Numbered from the stretch's first letter, positions 43,201-53,968 are shown. The stretch: DNA of 64,000 nt from Lentinula raphanica (GCA_027919835.1 JANVFP010000009.1:1-64000), one strand, 5' to 3'. Translations and numbers: made by a program. Notes: a model not told the origin generated them from the letters alone.

Positions 43201-46200
43201 AGGAGAACTTGGTGGGCGAACTCTCCGTGGAGTCAGGTAAGTAGCTTTCTGTGGAAGTAATCACATATACCTTCAATGGCTGATATGCAACGTGAAATAG
43301 ACAACTCAGAAGTAAGCACGGACGGTTCCAGCCTGGAATAGTTGACAAGAACTTCGATGACGCTCTCGAATGGGTGAAAGGAATGGGATACGATGGTCCT
43401 TTGGCACTTGCGGTCGATGACACCAAACTCACCCGAGCACTTCGCTCATACAAAGATGGTGACACCTGGAAGCTGGCAGGTATGCATGGGAAGGTTCAAG
43501 TCTTCGAGAGTTACGAGCAGTTGTTGGAGATGAGAGACATTGAGCGTAAGAATCTAGCTGAAAAGGTGACATTTACTCCATGTCAGTTCATGGTTGGTAA
43601 TCTCATTGCTCTATATACAGGTTCGGGTTTGGATGCTGATTGTCCCTGTACCGGGAATTCCACCGAAGATGATCGCTACGGTTGCAATCGCAAGCTCGGT
43701 CACGTCCAAAGAGCTGCGTAGCTGGCATGACGAAATCGAGAAGAAGCTACAGGAGCGAGGGCTTCATCACATATCATATAATGTCGATGGTGCTCAAACT
43801 GAGCGTAGTCTGGGACACGATCTAGTAGATGAAGCCCTTGCATCTGAGCAGTGTCGTATGTGGTCGTTCTCTCACCCTGCCGCCGAGGGTCAACAAATCA
43901 CGTTGAAAGCTCCGCTTTTGCCCAACGGGAAGCCTCGAGTAGTCACGTCTGATGGTAAACATGGGAAGAAAAATGGACGAGGAAGCGCAACTAGTGGTGC
44001 TCGTATTCTTTGTCCGGGTCGCTATATCGTACATTACGGTCAACTTGCTCATCTCGCAGAAGGCCCCGATACACCTCTCATGAAGGCCGATATCATTGGT
44101 GTTGATAAGCAAGACGACAGGGCTGCTGCTAGACTGTTCTCTGCTTCGGTCATTCAGTACATTTCCAAGATACTGCCGGATGAGCTGGGCACCACTATCT
44201 ACCTCTTTGTCATCGGAGAAATCATTGATGCGCAGCAGAACCGTACCATCTCTCATGTGGAACGTGTCAAGATGCTCTGGAGAGGTCGCTTCTTTCTCGA
44301 AGGTTGGCATAGTTATGTTCAGCGACATCCCCACTATAACATCAACACGCACTTCATCACTCGGGACCTTTATGATATTCTCTCAATCTTCATCTCGAGT
44401 ATGCTGATGCTCCCACTAATCCATCGGGATTACTTTCCCAACGTTCCCTGCTCCCCGTGGTCTCATTCGACTGAGGTTTGCGAACACATATTCGGAGTCG
44501 GTAGAACCAGTATCCCCGGTCTGAAGGATTTCACATTCGCGGACTGGATTTTGATGAAACCGAAGGTGGAATTCATCATGAATGGTGCGGCGAAATTCAA
44601 ACAGACTCAAGCTTCAGCTAGCAGTCATCGTTCGGGATACCATCACTCCTGGTACGACAATGCAAACGTCGATCTCAAGAATTTAGCCACATTTCCAACC
44701 GACGTAGAATTCCAGCAAGCTATGGATGTCGGTTTTATCGAGGCGAAACGACTTCTTGCAGTACTTGGTATGGACTATATGGGTTCGCAGACAGAAGACA
44801 TGGCTCAGGGACTGCAAGAAGCATTAGCTGCGATGACGGAGGAAAGCAAGGTCAATGGTGTCGGCGCTGTACACTATGACTCGTTAGATGACATTCCAGT
44901 CGACACCATCCTCGAGCGTATACTGCAGACCGATATTGATGATGAACAACAGCATATCCTTCCTCATCTACATGAGACGCGAATGGCAAATCTAGGAGCT
45001 GCTGCAGCATCAGCAGTCATATATGACACGCTTCGCATGTGAGTGCCAAATCGAGAATAATTGTGCCATGTTCCCTTCCCTAATGCTTCTACAGAGACGA
45101 ATTACCGGAGCTCTCAGATGAAGACCAACAGGGCTGGATGAGCACGATCAAAGACCTTGCTCTCGAGATGCAGAAGGTACAGCAAGAACGACGCAAACAG
45201 CCTGAAGCAAACACTGTATTGATGGTGAGTCTGAACCACTTCGTATATGATCGGTCAAGCAAAGATGGAGTCTGACATGTGTTCATATATTCCAGACCAC
45301 GGATCGCGATGCTCTGCTTGCTCTTGCTGCCAAGAAAGCTACCGACTTCGGAACATCAAACAATTTCAAATACTCCGCACTCGTATCATTGCGGGAAGCC
45401 CACGAAACACAAGAGGCCAAGACTGCAATCGCGTCTCGCTTCCGTCATGCAGATATCACAAAGCAGATAGAATGTCCGGCGGTCAACGACTCTGGCACAG
45501 AGTCTGAGTCTTATGATACCAAACCACTCAAAGCTGCACTAGTCAACGAAATCACCCGATTGATATCAGCTAATCTCACACAGGATGTCACCTCTGTATC
45601 TGGCATGGAACGTCGAGCCCGTTGGCAAAATCTACGAATACCTGGTCTCTCAATTCCGGAGGAACAGACGCCTGCTGCCACGACTCCCACAACAAATATC
45701 CAAAACAAATCGATAACTACCAGACTCGCAACGCCACGAAAAGGAAGAGCTCGCTATGAAATTTTGGAGAGGAGAACCCGCCTCCCACTGGTGTCTGCTG
45801 GAATCTCAGAATTCCGACCGCTCAGACAAGGTTCGTGGGTTATTGTGATGCTGCAGGCAAAGTTATGGGTTGGACAAGGTGTGTATCACTGCTTATCATT
45901 ACCAACGTCGTCTCATATAGCTGTCTTAGTTAAGGTGATCTATCATGAAGGCGGACTCAAAAGAACCACCCATAATTACACCCCACACTCCACGGATGTT
46001 CGTTCTATTTCCCGACTCGTTGTCCAACTGTATACCGACTTCGGTGGTTATCTATCACCACAAGTTGCAACAGTCGAGAACGTTTCCCGTCCAGCACCTT
46101 CGTTTGCATTCCTGCGCTCGGCCAATCTCATTGTTTCCCTAGATTCTAATCTATCGACACATACAGGAATGCTATGCACAAAGGTCCAAGACATACCGGG

Positions 46201-46639
46201 AAGCGTCGAAATTGCCCCACAGTTATATTTGGTCAAATATCCTGAATCTCTCGATGTGCTCCTGCGGGACTTACAACCGCAACACTCAGAGCTGGTCGCA
46301 ATTGCCAAGGCAATTGTAGAGGACCAATCGCCTCATGGTAAACGCAAGGCGGCTGCTATGAATTGAGGCGGCTGCTGGCAATGGTGTAGCGGGTGAATTG
46401 ACTTCTAATTGACATTCTACTGAGCCTCTGTAGTCTAATACAATGTTTTTGACATGATCGTAAGAGGGCGTAAGGTGTTTGCTGCTCGAGAAGAGGTATG
46501 ATCCCAAAAAGGGCCGAATTTTGGAATTTTGGTCAGAGGTATCGTGGAAATGGCCGAATTTTATCCAAATTGGGAACGTGGGAAAGGCCGAATTTGGCCA
46601 ACTCAGGATGAGAGCTCTTTCCGGATTTTCCGGGGTCCT
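40222..46639 (+). mobile_element. 6.4-kb DNA transposon encoding a Ulp1 protease-transposase fusion
   Basis: Perfect 18-bp terminal inverted repeats, AGGACCCCGGAAAATCCG at 40222-40239 and its complement at 46622-46639, continue imperfectly inward (a shared CTCATCC and GGCCGAATTTTGG-type subterminal motifs). They are flanked by an exact 8-bp duplication, TAAAGGAC. The element holds one predicted gene on the plus strand that fills most of it. It is inserted in an older transposase of the same family. The 8-bp duplication fits hAT, P and KDZ/Zisupton-like elements alike; I cannot place it more precisely. All reading frames and splice sites look intact, so it may be autonomous and recently active. 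Confidence 0.85.
40584..46366 (+). CDS. Ulp1/C48-like protease fused to zinc-finger DDE-like transposase
   Basis: Eight exons: 40584-41795, 41851-42135, 42191-42931, 42989-43236, 43301-43565, 43621-45038, 45095-45224, 45296-46366; 1789 aa (a start at 40623 is equally possible). Introns are 54-71 nt and all phases close. Residues ~1-410 form a Ulp1-like cysteine protease: His295 (LHWLWLTVD), Asp312 (VHDTA), Gln354 and Cys360 (FSCGVGML). The spacing nearly equals that of yeast Ulp1 (His514, Asp531, Gln574, Cys580). After an acidic linker (~405-499) comes a WWW-containing DNA-binding-like part with a C2HC finger (CGRC, then H and C). The RNase-H-like catalytic region has candidate acids in LAVDDTK, YNVDGA and EVCEHIFG. 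The tail is Ser/Thr-rich. The intron at 42136-42190 that joins protease and transposase has a GTGAGT donor and CTGAC branch; without it they would be two genes. Confidence 0.75.
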
Positions 46640-46647
46640 TAAAGGAC
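46640..46647. repeat. Target-site duplication, right (TAAAGGAC)
   Basis: Exact partner of 40214-40221, directly after the right terminal repeat. Confidence 0.85.
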
Positions 46648-46773
46648 AACACAGTTAGGAACTTAGACCAGAAGATGGGCACCGTTGTATATGCGTAGAC
46701 GAGCCAAGATGTTGAATTTGAGGAAGGGAAAAGCCAAAAAAAAGTATACAAACCGAGGATGAGGAGATCGCGA

Positions 46774-47388
46774 TCAGGGAGTGTCGAACGAGGACGAACG
46801 TACAAAACGGGGGGAGGGGGAGGGGCGGAGCCGAGGGCCTAGCACAACAAAAAGGTTGCTGGGATGTGTACCGTCATTCAGGACGTCTAAACGAGGTGAA
46901 GACGAGCCGAGAAACGATGGTCTCTGAGGATCGGTTGAAGGTGATGTTTCTGATGAATTCTCCTCGACGCGAATAAAGTCAGCAGCGTCCAAGAACCATT
47001 CCGGATTATCGGCCATGACTTTGTACGTCAATCCTTCGGGGAAATCTTGCACATTGGGAAAATTATTGAATGGTGGATGAATGAAAACGGCGTTGGGGTC
47101 AGTAGGCGATGGATCCATACTGGCAGGAGGGATAACATGAACTTCGGGTCGAGTGGTATGGCGCGAGAGATGATTGTATCTGTTCTTAGAATGAGTGCCG
47201 GATAGCGGATTCGCGCTGGGAGTATAAGGACGTGGGTTGAACGATGATTCTGCTGGCTTGAAAAAGTCCAAATCGGCAGCAGAGGTAAGAGCTCGCTTGA
47301 GTACTCTTGGGAAGGTAGACGATGCAGAAGATGCACCGGAGAATGAATAAGATGGTGCTAGAACAGGGCGGGGGGTGTTAGCTTCCAT
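46774..47388 (-). CDS. Ser/Pro-rich ORF, 204 aa, hypothetical
   Basis: A clean ATG-to-stop frame on the minus strand, starting MEANTPRPVLAPSYSFSG. It is rich in Ser, Pro and Arg, with a more ordered segment FPEGLTYKVMADNPEWFLDAADFIRVEE. It starts ~170 bp to the left of the double-hairpin module. Its relation to the older transposon remnant to its left is unclear. Family not recognised. Confidence 0.4.
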   Translation of the reverse strand: MEANTPRPVLAPSYSFSGASSASSTFPRVLKRALTSAADLDFFKPAESSFNPRPYTPSANPLSGTHSKNRYNHLSRHTTRPEVHVIPPASMDPSPTDPNAVFIHPPFNNFPNVQDFPEGLTYKVMADNPEWFLDAADFIRVEENSSETSPSTDPQRPSFLGSSSPRLDVLNDGTHPSNLFVVLGPRLRPSPSPRFVRSSSFDTP

Positions 47389-47556
47389 CGTGAGCCAGGC
47401 TGCACAGGGAGGATGCTAAATAAGAGATGGGCAGCTCCGAGAATATGTCAGATGAGAGAGTTGTAGAATAGAGATGAAGATGTCAGAAAAGGCGGGAGAC
47501 GCGCAAAGAGACTGAAGGATGTGTAAGTCAATGGCGGGAAAGAAAAGAAGAAGGGT

Positions 47557-47632
47557 ATCCGTTCATCTGAACGGATTATGCACCAAATGTGTAAGTGTTG
47601 GTTGGCAGGCCGTGTCATCACGGCCTTCAACC
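47557..47632. ncRNA. Double-hairpin module, copy 1
   Basis: Hairpin 1: ATCCGTTC-ATCT-GAACGGAT (47557-47576). Hairpin 2: GGTTG, GCA, GGCCGTG, loop TCAT, CACGGCC, TT, CAACC (47600-47632). Two more copies with compensatory changes lie at 55.56 and 58.70 kb. RNA or DNA function is not known; it lies between a minus-strand ORF and the T5orf172-like gene. Confidence 0.55.
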
Positions 47633-47943
47633 CTCTAAGTTACACCTTGTCGTCTCTAGGCTCCCTTGATCATGTCTTGCAGTCGTTGGTGTTGTTTTAG
47701 AGGTCCTATCATGCTAGTATAGTGTAAGAAGATGAAGTTTATCATCAAGTAAATGACCATAAACAATTACTGATCCCATCGACACAAACACTTTGGACCT
47801 ATTCCATCGCACACAACCTTCAATACAGACCTGCTCATCACTCATTGTATACCTACACTACACAGGGCTGCTCTCTCTACCACCATAAACTCTCCCAAAA
47901 CCAACTCTACCCGGTTTCCCCACTCCAACTCGTGATCTAAATC

Positions 47944-48447
47944 ATGTCCCGGCGATCCAAACGCGTCCTGCGCTCTCTATATGCGTCTCGAAAGGCACGT
48001 CCAACGTCTCGTGCAGACGGGCCTGGGTACCTCTACGCATTCGTGGATCACAGTCGTCGATGGAAGATCGGGATGTCGAAGAACTTCCACCAAAGGAGGA
48101 GGCAATGGAACATAAAATGTAGATCCCCCGGTCGTAATTGGCTCCCACCGTTAGCTGTAAAGAGGAGGAGGAGAGCTGGTGCGTGACCAATTCATCGATC
48201 CCAAGACTTTCGTCGATAGCTATGAATTTCAGAGGCCCTGGCGCACCTTCTATTAGAACGTGTCTGTTACGATAGACCGCGAATCAATTGCCCTAAGTGT
48301 GAGTTCTAATCGTCTGTATAGGCTCAACGCTTAGGGGTCATTCAAGGCTGCAACACGCACCGGGAAATTTTCCTGTTCAACTCAAAGCAGTCGATCGTGT
48401 GGAAAAAAATCATTCGACCTATTCTTCGCAAAGCTGCAATGGAGTGA
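47944..48447 (+). CDS. T5orf172 / GIY-YIG-like small protein
   Basis: Three exons (47944-48178, 48233-48298, 48347-48447), 133 aa; introns 54 and 48 nt. The first exon carries GYLYAFVDHSRRWKIGMSKN and a QRRRQWNIKC segment, the hallmark of the T5orf172 DNA-binding/GIY-YIG-like family found in many copies in Agaricomycetes. Splicing restores the expected continuation RRRRAEALAHLLLERVCYDR, a CPKC zinc-like pair, and a C-terminus THREIFLF then VWKKIIRPILRKA. The match of all three exons to the family order makes the model strong. In phages and bacteria this domain binds or cuts DNA; the function in fungi is unknown. Confidence 0.75.
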
Positions 48448-49369
48448 GGTATGTCTTTCGATTTCATTTCCAATGACTGTTTTACTGACTAGTATCAGTT
48501 ATATAGTGATAAAGATAGCCATACAATACATGATTGAATCAATACTTCAGTACCAAGTACCGAATATTCACAAAACACAACATTTTGGAACGATCTTTGA
48601 GTTACGTGTTACGATACTTGCCCGTCACGCTGTCTTGACGATTCTTTGCCAGGCTCATGCCTTCTGCAATACGCGTTGTATTTCGGGAGAACACCAATAC
48701 TGCATCCTCAACCTCATTTTCTCATTGGCCGAACTGTGCCGAGCCGAGTCTTATTCGGCATAGGCACAACTTTTATTTTTTTCTCACACTCTTCCTTCTC
48801 CTCCACCGCTTCCTTCTCCTCCTTTACCGCCACTTCTTCCTTCTTTTCCACCACCACTACCGGATACGACAACAAGAAGACGAGGAGGAGACCACCCAGA
48901 TGACAAAGAAAGGACAACAAGGAACAAGGACAACGAGGACGACGGCAAGGAGATGACGAGGAGATGACGAGGACGAGGAGATGACGAGGACGAGGAGATG
49001 ATTAGGACAACAACGAGGAGACGACGAGGATGACAAGAGGAGGAAACGACTAGGGCACTAAGGAGGGGTCGATCAGGACAACAAAGAGGAGACGACCAGG
49101 ACTACCAGGACACAAGGACGGAGAAGTTTCGCGAGGAAGATCAGCACAGCAACGACATCACCAGGACACAAGGACGACGACGAGGAGATTAGCGGGATGC
49201 GAGGAGGAGGAGGAGGAGACTACCGGGATGTGCATACCGGCACGATAGGAACTTAGGAAAAACATCAACGGGCACAAGACACACAAGGGATGAGCAACAG
49301 GACAATGAGGACAGGGTATGGAGGGTTGGAGGCTGCGATGACGCGGCCTGCCAACTAGATAACCTCAAG
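48448..49369. other. Gene-free, with a GA/GAC-rich low-complexity tract
   Basis: From 48,880 to about 49,240 the plus strand is a degenerate GACGAGGA/GAGATGACGAGG microsatellite interrupted by short unique pieces. No open frame spans it. The flanks show nothing. Confidence 0.55.
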
Positions 49370-49814
49370 GTGCGTAATCAGTTCATCCAACGGATTACAC
49401 TTACGCTAACGAGGTCCCGTCGTCAAGACAGGATCATCGTCGACGTTAGCCTAACTCCTCTCAAGCACATCCGGATCTACGACACCCAGTATCGTGCCTG
49501 CTTCTTCCTGTACACAATAATCCATCGGTCCCGTCTTGTCAAATGTCGTCTCGCCCCAGCGTTTTTCCGTTCGGCAATCCCTTCAATGTTTCTGTCATCG
49601 CCGGCCTCCCCTCAATCCGTTTGGTCAACCCTGATTACAATATTTCCCAAATCCCACTCCTGCCATTATTGGCTCATACATGCGTCGTTCAGGCTTTGCT
49701 CAACACAAAAACCCCATCCTCGGCTGGTATATGTGTTTCGCCGAACCGACAAACACTTTGGCACTGTTCATTTGGTATGTATAGATGTTCTTCGTGACCC
49801 CGACGAATCAAGCT
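49370..49814. other. Possible exon, weakly supported
   Basis: An ATG at 49543 opens a frame starting MSSRPSVFPFGNPFNVSVIAG that looks protein-like for ~60 codons. A second frame (NPILGWYMCFAEPTNTLALF) looks better after 49,700. No consistent splice joins them, so I leave it uncalled. Confidence 0.2.
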
Positions 49815-50140
49815 GAGTCAAGACGATTCCTCGTCTGGGGCCTCAAGATCCAATGACCTTCTGACACTCGTAAACAGCCGGATCGACACGTTTCCATGTC
49901 GATTCGGGTCCTTTCGAGTCATGGTAAGTCATAACGCGCTGTCGTTATACAACAATGACTTGTTAGCACGTCCCGGCACTGGGACGTGTCATTACAATAT
50001 TATCATTGCAATGACATGTCTTCCCGCCGACATACAATCACGTTATATATCAATACCTAGACACACCTATATAAACTGTAGGTACTTTGTATCCAAACCC
50101 CAGTTTGGTTATTTAATCTAGTGGTTTCTCTATTGTTTGT
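49815..50140 (+). repeat. Long diverged inverted repeat, left copy
   Basis: Matches the reverse complement of about 54,750-55,065. The clearest part is ATATAAACTGTAGGTACTTT then CCAAACCCCAGTTTGGTTAT here against ATATAAACCGTAGGTATTTT and CGAACCCCAGTTCGGTTAT there. A GAGTCAAGACGATTCCTCG motif further out also matches. A TATA-like core suggests a promoter. Confidence 0.6.
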
Positions 50141-50289
50141 ACTCTCTAGTCTGACACAGTCTCTATAACAAGGTTAAACAAGTCCTTCCAGGTTCTGATC
50201 CTCAGTGTAGAACACACTGCTTAGTAGCTCTCACTCCATGTTTTGGAATGATTAACTCATAGCCATTGAATCTGGTGCCAATGCTCTCA

Positions 50290-51010
50290 AGGGCACACCT
50301 AACATCATCCCTATCCTTGTCATACCTCATCCCTACTCATTGTAAGTTCATTCTTACCCCATTCTGATCTCTGCCCATATCCATCCCTATCCCATTCCTA
50401 TCCCATTCTTAGTCCTACACCTACCCCCCTTACTCCATTCTTATCCCTTCCCCTATCCATCCCTATCTCATTCTTATGTCTACTCCTTCCTATCTTATGC
50501 CATTCTTATCCCTTCTCTTACTCATCCCTATCCTTGCTCTACCTCATCCGTATCCTTGCCCTATCTCACCCCACAGCTTCAGAGCAGTTAGGATGATAAA
50601 GCCAGTGGCCAAGGTTTGCTGACCAAGCTGTGGATTTTACAAGTGTTGCTTCTATCTCAGTTGTGGTCTTTCAGCTTTGAATCTACTTATCCCTAGGCTT
50701 CCCTAGCCGTCCCTACCCATCCCATCCCTACCCCCTACCCATCTCATCCCTACCCTACCCTACCCTACCCTACCTTACCCCCTACCCTACCCTACCCATT
50801 CCTACCCATCCCTACCCATCCCTACCCATCCCTACCCCTACCCTACCCATCCCTACCCCTACCCTACCCATCCCTACCCCTACCCTACCCATCCCTACCC
50901 CTACCCTACCCATCCCTACCCCTACCCTACCCATCCCTACCCCTACCCTACCCATCCCTACCCCTACCCTAATTTTTGATTCGACCCCTACTCCAACCCC
51001 TACTATCATC
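50290..51010. repeat. C-rich minisatellite (CCCTACCCCTACCCTACCCAT)
   Basis: A pyrimidine-rich region degenerating leftward. The regular core, about 50,785-50,970, has ~21-bp units of CCCTACCCCTACCCTACCCAT repeated six to eight times. The G-rich strand has runs of GGG every 3-4 nt, so quadruplex formation is likely. It is not a telomere (CCCTAA), though it resembles one. Confidence 0.8.
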
Positions 51011-51028
51011 TAATAACCCCTACCGCGG

Positions 51029-52690
51029 ATGGATCCTAAGGAGGATCCTGATGATGTAGACCAGATGCGTACGTTGAAACTCATCACTGAAATAAGTACC
51101 CTCCCCCCTAATCACTCTCAAATAGTGCTTGCAGAAATCGAGGAAATGAGCCTTGATCCTACGGCAAATGAAGATCTAGATCCTTACCTGAGTGAGGATG
51201 TAGAACGTGTCTCAGTTAGGGAGTCTACACCAAATCTTACCCGTGGTGTAGAGTTCTCACGTTTAGGCACCCCTGAGGGTCATCCATCTCATGGTAATGG
51301 AGACTTTACTCAGAAATCTACGTCTGAGCTACGCAGAAAATCTCCCAATCCTGGATCCAACTCTGCTCAGGTGGATGCTCTGTCTTCCCAGGATGTCCCT
51401 TTACTCCCACTTCTACCACCTCGAATTGAACCTACTCAGAATGCGTCATCTGAGAAAGGTCAGATGACGGCAAGTGCTGAAGCTGCACCTGTCCTTCCTC
51501 AAAGAGGACATGATGCTCCTTCACCAGAGCTTACACGTCTTCAAGTTCCTCTTTTGTCTCAGTCGCTCTCAAGCAACGAGACTTCTATTCCTACATCTTC
51601 CAACAACGTGTCTGAAAGAGCTCCATCTTCCGAGGTCTTCTCTAACGATGGACTGTTGAACCCCTCGAATCATCCATTACCACATTCTTTCAGTCAGCTA
51701 CGTGCTTCAAAAGACTCACGGGAACCAACGTTATTGGTTCCTGAGTCTTCGCCACATTCTTTGGATCAAGTAGGCGCTTCAAAGGACTCACAGGAACCAA
51801 ACTCAATGGTTCCTGACTCCTCTCCAAAGGCTTCCTCGAAACCCAGATCTCCTACGAAGATTCTTGGTAAACGATCTTTGCCACCATCTGGATCTGAAAG
51901 CGAATCAGAATCACCACCACGTACCCCCCGCAGAAGCTATAACTGGCAGGCATGGCAGTCTGCTCATTCTAAGACGGCTAGAAAGCACAAACGGAAAAGA
52001 ATAGCCCACTTGCCTCCTCCTCCGCCTCCTATATTTAAGCTGGAACGGAGTACAGCCAAACCTGTTCTGAAAACCCGTTCTTCATCAGGTCCTAGTGCTT
52101 TGTCCACTCAAATTCCACCATCTTCTGCCAAACCTGTCCCCCAGACTCGTTCCTCATCAGGTCCAAGTCTCTTCTCGTCTCAAAATGCTCCGTCATCAGT
52201 TAAGCCATCTGGTAGAGGTAATCCATTCATGACGAAAACTCCTACCTCAACACCTCACTCATCCAGAGCGGGTACCCCTTCCACTCCCAGTCATTTCAAC
52301 TCCACTATATCCAGACCCAACAACGAGTTCCTTCGTGAATGTACTCAGTGCTTTACTGTGAGTACAGACTGGATTCAGCGTGCTGGGTATCTTGCTATGC
52401 AAATCAAGCAGCATGCAACCAACGAGAGAGATTTTATGATGAATTGCAACCAGCTCATCACAATGACTGTCATGGAATGGAGCCCACAGGTTTTATCTGA
52501 TTCTATCATGGATGAGGCATTGAAGTTGCTTTATCATCATGACCGTGGAGTTGTCGGAGGTTTGTTGTCATTGAAAAAGGTGATTACATTCATCAACGAC
52601 AACAACTATTTCCAGTCAGTGGATGTACAAAGACACAAAGACGTTTACAAGTGGTTGGAACATGCTCAGGCTATTGTTGGATCGATGTGA
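51029..52690 (+). CDS. 553-aa Ser/Pro-rich protein, hypothetical, single exon
   Basis: An uninterrupted ORF that begins 60 nt after the C-rich minisatellite, unusual here because almost every other gene is split. The N-terminal ~290 aa are acidic, then Ser/Pro-rich with two near-repeats (SQLRASKDSREPTLLVPESS and a later GASKDSQEPNSMVPDSS). Next come LGKRS, an SESESES run, a basic nuclear-signal-like KTARKHKRKRIAHL, a PPPPPP run and a second internal repeat (KPVLKTRSSSGPS / KPVPQTRSSSGPS). The last ~130 aa (from ECTQCFTVSTDW) look globular and helical. The LGKR motif and layout recall the 14.2-kb protein, but I see no convincing homology. Possibly the cargo of the region bounded by the 49.8 and 54.9 kb inverted repeats. 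Confidence 0.65.
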   Translation: MDPKEDPDDVDQMRTLKLITEISTLPPNHSQIVLAEIEEMSLDPTANEDLDPYLSEDVERVSVRESTPNLTRGVEFSRLGTPEGHPSHGNGDFTQKSTSELRRKSPNPGSNSAQVDALSSQDVPLLPLLPPRIEPTQNASSEKGQMTASAEAAPVLPQRGHDAPSPELTRLQVPLLSQSLSSNETSIPTSSNNVSERAPSSEVFSNDGLLNPSNHPLPHSFSQLRASKDSREPTLLVPESSPHSLDQVGASKDSQEPNSMVPDSSPKASSKPRSPTKILGKRSLPPSGSESESESPPRTPRRSYNWQAWQSAHSKTARKHKRKRIAHLPPPPPPIFKLERSTAKPVLKTRSSSGPSALSTQIPPSSAKPVPQTRSSSGPSLFSSQNAPSSVKPSGRGNPFMTKTPTSTPHSSRAGTPSTPSHFNSTISRPNNEFLRECTQCFTVSTDWIQRAGYLAMQIKQHATNERDFMMNCNQLITMTVMEWSPQVLSDSIMDEALKLLYHHDRGVVGGLLSLKKVITFINDNNYFQSVDVQRHKDVYKWLEHAQAIVGSM

Positions 52691-52957
52691 TTGTTATTAT
52701 ATCATTTTCAATTATTCTTATTATATTATTACAGTTATAATCGCTAGTGAGTCACTTTCTTGCTTTTAAAAAGAGTATCATGTTAAGTCTAGCCTACGTC
52801 TGATATTATTCTCATTATATTATTACTGTTATAATCACTAGTACCTCACTTTCTTGCTTTTGAAGAGAGTATCATGGTAAGTCTAGCCTACATCTAATTT
52901 TAAGCGCCTCAAGACGCCTACGTTGTCAAAAAGAATTTTTTTGAAGAATTAATGGAG

Positions 52958-53048
52958 TGTCCACTGCAAGATTCGAACTTGCAACTTCCAAATAACGCTG
53001 GTAATCACATACTGTTCTTGGGTGCTTGACCATTAAGCTAAGCAGACA
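52958..53048 (-). tRNA. tRNA-like sequence, type X, copy 1
   Basis: Minus strand: ends TGTCTGC and GTGGACA, an A-box-like TTAGCTTAATGGTCAAGCA and a B box AGTTCGAATCTTG. About 91 nt, so an intron or insertion in the anticodon arm would be needed. Probably a tRNA-derived repeat. Confidence 0.45.
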
Positions 53049-53265
53049 TACTCCAACAACGGTTCACTTGTGATATGAAAAGGCTCGGTCAGCCAGCAGT
53101 CACGTCTGGGCGTTAAACTACTTGGCTCAGCAAGTTTACATAAGCGTCAGTTGCACGTGATTTTCTCGAACACTCGTAAAAAGTCAGGACATGGCCACTG
53201 ATCATGCTCTGCCCTCACAGGTAGCCGTTGTGGGGACCAATAAAAAATCCAAATAATTACTGGTG

Positions 53266-53362
53266 TGTCCACTGCAAGATTCGAACTCGCCACCTTCAAA
53301 TAATGAATCACGCATCCATCATTAATCATTATCTGATGCTCTACCACTGAGCCAAGTGGACA
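53266..53362 (-). tRNA. tRNA-like sequence, type Y, copy 1
   Basis: Minus strand: a perfect 7-bp acceptor stem (TGTCCAC / GTGGACA), D arm GGCTCAGTGGTAGAGCA, T arm GCGAG-TTCGAAT-CTTGC, and an anticodon stem TCAGA / TTTGA enclosing 31 nt. Fungal tRNA introns would fit that length, but position 33 is not U, so I cannot name the isotype. Confidence 0.5.
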
Positions 53363-53575
53363 TAGTTATCTGAAAAGCTCATTGATACCACTCTCCTCAG
53401 TCAATGATATCTGCCTGCACAACTATAATAGTGATTCAGATTTCATAATGCTCAAATCTACTCTATATATATAAGCTTCAGAATTCTTCGTATGGTAAGT
53501 CTAGCCTGCATCTAATTTTAAGCGCCTTAAGACGCCTATATTGTCAAAAAGAAACTTCTTGAAGAATTAATGGAG

Positions 53576-53666
53576 TGTCCACTGCAAGATTCAAACTTGC
53601 AACTTCCAAATAACGCAGGTAACCGCATACTGTTATTGGGTGCTTGACCATTAAGCTAAGTGGACA
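53576..53666 (-). tRNA. tRNA-like sequence, type X, copy 2
   Basis: 618 bp after copy 1. Here the acceptor ends pair perfectly (TGTCCAC / GTGGACA), but the B box has lost its G (TTTGAATC). Confidence 0.45.
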
Positions 53667-53883
53667 TACTCCAACAATGGTTCACTTGTGATATGAAAAG
53701 GCTCGGTCAGCCAGCAGTCATGTCTGGGCGTTAAACTACTTGGCTCAGCAAGTTTACATAAGCGTCAGTTGCACGTGATCTTCTCGAACACTCGTAAAAA
53801 GTCAGGACATGGCCACTGATCATGCTCTGCCCTCACAGGTAGCCGTTGTGGGGACCAATAAAAATTCCAAATAATTACTGGTG

Positions 53884-53968
53884 TATCCACTGCAAGATTT
53901 GAACTTGTCACCTTCAAATAATGAATCTCACGCACTATCTGATGCTCTACCACTGAGCCAAGTGCACA
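53884..53968 (-). tRNA. tRNA-like sequence, type Y, copy 2, decayed
   Basis: 618 bp after the first type Y copy; acceptor ends TGTGCAC and GTGGATA no longer pair fully, and a 13-nt stretch of the anticodon region is missing. Confidence 0.4.

Noticed and set aside
46533..46805. 90-aa minus-strand ORF across the right transposon end
   Set aside because: It runs through the terminal repeat and the target duplication, so it cannot be an original gene.
50700..50980. Internal telomere repeat
   Set aside because: The unit is CCCTACCCCTACCCTACCCAT, not CCCTAA; there is no TTAGGG run.
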